Positions 58,800 to 64,000 of a DNA stretch of 64,000 nucleotides are shown one piece after another (within the stretch, counting starts at the first letter, position 1; every line of letters starts with the position of its first letter). The notes below the pieces were generated by a model, which was not told where the DNA came from, ran no database searches, and saw nothing but the letters and a program-made list of their open reading frames with translations. This DNA comes from Dioscorea cayenensis subsp. rotundata (Eukaryota > Streptophyta > Magnoliopsida > Dioscoreales > Dioscoreaceae): NCBI RefSeq assembly GCF_009730915.1, contig NC_052476.1, positions 19,387,257-19,451,256 on the forward strand, read 5' to 3'. Position numbers and translations under genes: made by a program.

Positions 58800-60043
58800 A
58801 GTTAAATTTTAATTGTTTTTATTTAAAACCTTATAAGCGGTGAAAGTTCGGCCAAGGGCAAAGGACTTGTGGAGGAGTGATTACACCTGAGCTCTTAGAC
58901 CTACTAGTCTAAGTACTATGAGTGGATGTTTCCATAAAGATATTTTTTTTATGGTTTTGTCGTCTGTTTACAATAAATTTTTGGCTTATAAATTGAGTTT
59001 GTTTTCTTTGAGATATTGTGGACAAATTATGATGTTTTATCATAAGTTTATGGTGTAATTTAAAATGTTGCTTTTGAATATTGGTGATCGCGAGTCTATG
59101 ACTCAACTACTGCAGTAGTGGTCTCCACAGTACGACCTAGTGAGAGGTGGTGTGGTTGACTGGCTGATTGGTAATACCCACTCAGGAGGCGGGAAGAGAA
59201 CCTGAGTTGGGAGTGGGTGAAAATCCACTAATTCTGAGACACTGTGTTTCACCACATAGATGAACTTAGAGAGCACCACCAAAGTGGGCTTGACTTGATA
59301 TTTTATTTTAAATGTATAATTAACCTTGGCGGTCTCGTTCTTAATCGCGACGGTGGTTAAGTTTGGGAATTATTTTTGGCCAGCTCTTTTTGTGTTAAGT
59401 ATTCAAATCAACTTATGAGTTTTTCTTTGTGAAACTTTATTTATTGTAAAATTATGTTTGCTATATCAAAAGTGTGATTTTGTTTATACTATTTTTATTA
59501 TATTTTATAGTTACTTTGTCTTTGAAACATAAGTATTTTAGAAACATGCATTTTATGCTCAGTGCTATGCTGAATTTGTTTTAAAATCATGTGGAACCGT
59601 GTTAACCACTCACTGAGTAACTATGCTACTCATCCACTCTAGCCTCATTTTTTTAGGAGGTGGGCAGTAGTGTTGTGGCATTAGCGCGTTGTGCTGGGCT
59701 TTCTATTATTTTCTTCGCTATCTTAAGTTATTTAGGTTGGATTTTTTTTAATATGAACTTATTGGTTTGATCCACTAGTGTGTAATAAATGCATAATATT
59801 TGCAAACCATCTCATTGTTTTCAATAAAATTTCTAGATATTGTTCTTTCATTGATTTTATAACATTTTAGAGTGATGCTGCTTTGTTATTGATATATATA
59901 TATATATATATGTTTCTAGATTTATTGAATGCTTACAAGGTAATAATGCCTTACGGTGTTCCGGAGTGACGTGGTTGTTTTGCCACTTATTTCGGGATAT
60001 CGTGGCGATTGTCACATGTTCGGCCGTAAGTCGGGGTGTAACA
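58800..60043 (+). mobile_element. Ty3/Gypsy-type LTR remnant
   Basis: Carries the typical 3' LTR phrases of plant chromovirus (Tekay-like) LTRs: GTTAACCACTCACTGAGTAACTxTGCTACTCAxCC followed by a T run and AGGAGGTGGGCAG (59600-59670), and a right end GTAAGTCGGGGTGTAACA (60043). The left end is not defined. No internal coding domains adjoin it, so it is a solo or truncated LTR. Confidence 0.65.
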
Positions 60044-61020
60044 ATTGTAGTAAGAGGCAGTTTGGATGCGAGCATTGGAGTGGGAATAGCTACTACACCC
60101 ATGTTTGGATGTACATCTATGAGAATGGAGGTGGTATGAAAGAGTAAAGAAGGTGGAATGCTGGGAGAATCACTCTTCGAAAAAATGAGGGGATTACATA
60201 GAGATGGTGATTCATTGAATATAAAATGACAAGTTTACCCTTGACTTTTTCATTCATTTATTTAAATCATTAATTTTAATAATTAAAAGTAATTAATAGT
60301 AGAAGTGAATTATGTAATTAAAAAATAATCCTTTCTATTATTACAATTAAAGTGGATAACAATTAAGATAAATTATTTAATTTAAATTTTTAATTATTAT
60401 CCATTATAATAATAATTATTAATATGAAATAATTAATTTAAATATTAATTATAATAGATAAAATGAATAGTACTAAAAGTGAACTATTTAATTTTAATAT
60501 TTAATTACTTAAATTAAAAAGAAAATAATTAATATAAATAATTTTAAATTAAATGTTTAATTATAATAATTATTATAAATAATAATATTCAAAAGTTTTC
60601 ATAAATGAAAATTACGTATTATTAAATTTTAATAATAATAATAATTAAATAGTTATTATGACTTTTTTTCTTATTTAAAATTAAATAGTTATTTATAATA
60701 ATAAATATTAAAAAAATGTAATTAGTTATTTATTATGGTTAATTAATTACTAATTAATGATATTAATAAATATTTGGATAATAATTATTCGAATAATAAT
60801 GAAATAATTAAATAAATTTAATTATAAAGTTTATAAAGGTTGTAAATACCATTTTACCATATTTTCTTGTTTTACTTTTCCCTTTATAAAGAACTACCCT
60901 CTTATATCTTGGCAACCAAATACATCCTTCATTCCCAATCCTCATCGACTCCTCATTTCCATTACTCCCTTATTCCTCTCCATTCCTAATCCGGTAACCA
61001 AATGACCCCTAGTGCAGGTA
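60044..61020. mobile_element. Possible hAT/PIF-like element with an AT-rich centre
   Basis: The left part AGAGGCAGTTTGGATGCGAGCATTGG and the right part CATTCCTAATCCGGTAACCAAATGACCCCTA are loosely inverted, GTTTGG-type ends. The centre (60230-60840) is very AT-rich. The TSD is not clear, so the boundaries and class are tentative. Confidence 0.4.
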
Positions 61021-61484
61021 GAGATGCAATCAAGACAAGCCGAGCTTTGTTATATTAAAGTTTGGCTTGACATTATTTGATTTGAATTTGAGTTCAAATC
61101 GAGGTTGTTTTTTTTTTTTTTGTCATGCTCAAGCTCGGCTCAATAGTTACAGTATCAGAAGTGTACATTACATATAACTACAGTGATTTAAGCACGATGA
61201 CATATCTAAGGTGATTTAAGCACGGTAACACAACTACAGTAATGCTTTAAAAATATTTAAATTGCTACAATATTATGTGTTATACAACAAAGCTTTTCAC
61301 AAGTCTTAACTAGTCGAGTAATTTGAGGATCGAGTTTGGCACAATTATCTAGTCGAGATCAAAAATTAAATTCAAGCTTGGCTCATTTGCTTAGTAAATA
61401 AGTTTTTTTAAACCGAGTTTTGAATAGCACGTGAGCAGCTTGGTTAGTCTACAACCCTACACCTAAGCACCCAGCAACAGGGGC
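61021..61484. other. Intergenic DNA
   Basis: No gene. Phrases such as AAGCTCGGCTCAA and GATTTAAGCACGRTRACA recur locally and suggest an old repeat, but no termini are visible. Confidence 0.4.
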
Positions 61485-61493
61485 AACTGTTTA

Positions 61494-61905
61494 GGGGTAA
61501 AATTTTCATATGGTCATTGCGTTATAATTGATTTCCATTTTGGTCATTGTGTTTAAATTTGTTTTTTTTTTATCATTAGATATTAATTTGTTTTCACCAG
61601 TTGGTCACTTGGGGTTTTCCGACCAAATTTAGATGATGTAGCGGCCGAAAATACCAAGTCACTCTTTTTTATATATTTTCTCTCATCCCAGCTGGAGAGA
61701 GGTTGCTGACTAATTAGCTCACTTAAAAAAAAAAGAGTGATGTGGCATTTCTGGCCGCCACACCATCTAAATTTGGCAGGAAAACCCCAAATGACCAATC
61801 GGTGAAAACAAATTAATATCTAATGACTAAAAAGAAACAAATTGAAACACAATGACCAAAATAAAAATCAGTCATAACACAGTGACCACATGAAAAATTT
61901 ACCCC
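61494..61905. mobile_element. 412-bp fold-back MITE with 9-bp TSD
   Basis: The two halves are inverted copies over most of their length (left GGGGTAAAATTTTCATATGG, right its inverse). Internal pairs include GGTCATTGTGTTTAAATTTG, GATATTAATTTGTTTTCACC and AAATTTAGATGATGT. The element is flanked by perfect AACTGTTTA duplications (61485-61493 and 61906-61914). This is Mutator-type by TSD length. A transcript would make a long double-stranded hairpin. Confidence 0.94.
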
Positions 61906-61914
61906 AACTGTTTA

Positions 61915-62209
61915 GTAATTTGAACCGCACATGTTCAACATGTTGAATTAACTATACGTTAATATTTTATTTTAATTTTGCTTATTTTGTTCTTGTCTTA
62001 GAATTTTATTTATAAATCCTATTTTTTTTTAATTAAACAAAAAGTCTTTCTTTGTTGCTGCCATGCGGTATATAATAATTATTCAAAAATTCTTTAATGT
62101 ATTTAATTACATAAGTTATTAGACAATGACTTATATTTGATGTTTGTAGTAGTCATTATTAGTTCCGGAGGGGTAAAAGTATGATAATTTTTGCTCAACC
62201 TCACAAGTA
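61915..62209. other. AT-rich intergenic DNA
   Basis: No gene, repeat terminus or RNA gene that I can support. Confidence 0.5.
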
Positions 62210-62820
62210 ATGTAATCACACACAAATAACCATGCAAGAGAAAAGAGACACGAGTTGGTTACTCAGTTCGGCACAATTTGCTTACGTATGGGGGGCCGAG
62301 CCCAGAAAGAACAATCCACTAAAAGTGGTAAAGAATAAAGAGTATAACACACTCTCTCTCACTCACACAATGACAAAGAACAACCCTCTCTAGATTGCCC
62401 AATGCCCACTCTCCTCAACCCGCACGCTAGGGTCTATCACTTCTAGCTCATCCTACATCTCAAAGTAGGATATCTTATATAGACGTCTCTACTTCCCAAA
62501 ACAACTTCCTCTTTCAAACTCCACAGTTTCCTAACTTGGACACATTCTAAAGTTAAACATTGTAACTCTTGTTATTACTGAACTTTCAATATGACCCATC
62601 TACTAATCCTGACTGAGTTCAAGCTCTAATTGCAACATGACCTGCGATACCTCCAAACCTCCTGGTTATTCCAGTTCACGTCGATGTAGTCAACTTCTCT
62701 TGAACTCTTATTGCCAGCAACTAGCTTCCTTCCTCATGTCATATCAGCAAGTCCCTCTCATGAGGGTTGATAGGGACGCAAGACTTCAAAGTTGTCATAG
62801 GCGCAAAAGTCACCACTAAA
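62210..62820. mobile_element. LTR remnant related to 46960-48420
   Basis: Collinear with 47010-47400: GTTGGTTACTCAGTTCGGCACAA, the (A)CAATCCACTAAAAG block, GATTGCCCAATGCCCACTCTC and CTGACTGAGTTCAAGC. It is shorter and diverged, with no coding domains. The right side merges into AGGCG-type repeat sequence. Confidence 0.6.
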
Positions 62821-63299
62821 GAAAATTGAAAAATTAGAAATAGTTGTACTAAAGATTAATTTTTATTAAAGTTTTAAAATGTCCTAAAGATTAATATCAT
62901 AGAAAACAATCAGACATTAGAAAAAAAACGTACATAATAACATGCAAAATAATCTTCAAATAATTAATACAATATGCGATAATATAATATAATGCATGTA
63001 TCGAGTCTAAATCCTAACTTGTATAATAAAATCTAGATTTTAGTGACTACAATCAAAATCATCAAGTTTATCATCATTCAACATCATCAATTTCCTCTTC
63101 AAATTTATCATTCTCTTCATCTAAATAGTGAATCGGCCTGAAGAAAAGTGATGAATTCTTGATTCTACTTGGTTGTTTGTGTATTGGTCACCCTAATTTT
63201 AAATGGCTCTAATTGTATATGGGCCTCTTTTATTTTTGATCATCAAGATGTGTGGATAAGATTAAAAGTTCAACTAAATTTTTATGAAATAACCAAATA
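62821..63299. other. AT-rich DNA, possibly the interior of an AGGCG element
   Basis: No gene. It lies between a GTTGTCATAGGCGCAAAAG motif (about 62792) and the AGGCG-like block at 63300-63455, so it may be the AT-rich centre of one hAT-like element. Confidence 0.35.
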
Positions 63300-63455
63300 A
63301 ATTTGTTGATGAAGGTGCGCTTAGGCCCACGACTTGAGCCTTGCTCCTAGGCTCAAAGGGGAGCCTTTGTAACAATGCCTACCTGACACCTATAAAGGTG
63401 CAGGCTGTTAGACCTTGCACCCGAGGTGCGCCTGAGATATGCCTTTGATAACTAT
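63300..63455. mobile_element. hAT-like repeat end (GGTGCGC/AGGCGC-type)
   Basis: GAAGGTGCGCTTAGGC, CCCGAGGTGCGCCTGAG and the terminus GCCTTTGATAACTATG (inverse CATAGTTATCAAAGGC) match the end type of plant hAT MITEs, as in the elements at 21231 and 21916. Confidence 0.5.
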
Positions 63456-64000
63456 GAGCAAGTGTACGTGTCAATCGCGCAATAAAGTGTGTGTAAAGCA
63501 GAGTGTCGGTCCACAAGGAAGAAAGTGAATACTAGTAATAACCATAATTCCGAAAAATAGCTTAAGTGATGAAGTGGTGTGTGTGAATAAGGAAAGCAAA
63601 AACAAGAAATACGAAAATAAAACTGGAAAGAAATCAAGGGAAGAGATGATGTCCGGGCATAGTATTCTTTTAAGGTTATAAAGTACATGACAAAGATTGT
63701 CTAGGTATGCAATCTTATTTGAACAGAGGGGTTTCCAGAATTATACTAAATCCTGATTTCTCAAGAGAAGAGTAACTAAATAGGTATAAAGCTGACACTG
63801 ACATCTGCACAATCATATTAACGCTCTATAAAATCTCATTGTGAGCTAATGAAAATCTCTTAAATAGATAATCTCCCCCAAAGAGAGAGATTATCCATAA
63901 TCCAAATACATAGCAGAAATGTGATTTCTCCTAAAATCCACTCCACATGATTGCAAAGAGCATAGAGATTGCCAATAACTCACTCTGGAGAATTGAGAGA
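63456..64000. other. Unresolved repeat-like DNA at the window edge
   Basis: GCAAGTGTACGTGTCAATCGCGCAATAA followed by GTCGGTCCACAAGGAA resembles a phrase common in plant LTR retrotransposons. No coding domain is visible before the window ends. Confidence 0.4.

Overview
The window is nuclear DNA of a flowering plant. The evidence is a plant-type U6 snRNA gene with the plant USE and TATA box, a canonical tRNA-Asp(GUC), GT-AG introns, plant gene families (MEE22/EMB1611-like, patellin, ALOG/LSH, organellar TWINKLE), Ty1/Copia and Ty3/Gypsy remnants, MITEs, and very AT-rich intergenic DNA full of (TA)n tracts. I could not place the species. Positions 53755-54754 are a run of exactly 1000 N, an assembly gap.

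Genes. From the left: tRNA-Asp (776-847, +); an eight-exon coiled-coil gene resembling MEE22/EMB1611 (1160-8215, +); and, convergent with it, a four-exon patellin (SEC14-GOLD) gene (9469-11999, -). Further right are a U6 snRNA gene with its own Pol III promoter (35965-36066, +), an intronless gene for a 117-aa secreted acidic protein that I do not recognise (38768-39121, +), and a single-exon ALOG/LSH transcription-factor gene (50670-51362, -).

The main story, 14.5-30.4 kb. A gene for the organellar primase-helicase TWINKLE lies here on the minus strand and is broken in two. Its transit peptide and zinc-finger exons are at 29202-30442. Four helicase exons are at 14520-16332. Between them lie about 12.5 kb of nested same-strand Copia elements (A, B, C), a solo LTR, a 137-bp LTR-like insert, a Mutator-type element with 10-bp target-site duplications (TSDs), and hAT-like AGGCG elements. 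The topoisomerase-primase (TOPRIM) coding part is missing. Walker A has lost its lysine, stops and frameshifts are present, and a 444-bp TRIM-like element sits in exon 1 with a perfect 5-bp TSD. Copia C (21435-28182) is full length with both LTRs. Its 5' LTR holds the Mutator element, which in turn holds the hAT-like element.

The right half is gene-poor and repeat-rich. It holds a ~60-bp minisatellite (18 clear copies, 32240-33290), a 195-bp triplication just downstream of U6, two MITEs with perfect 9-bp TSDs (42121-42485 and 61494-61905), a Tourist-like element with a TATACA-rich core (54913-55823), a 455-bp direct duplication (56041-57060), a Gypsy-type LTR remnant (~58800-60043), and two related LTR remnants (~46960-48420 and ~62210-62820). 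I saw no previously undescribed molecular system. The most informative features are the dated order of insertions into the TWINKLE locus, the U6-plus-repeat arrangement, and the small secreted protein.
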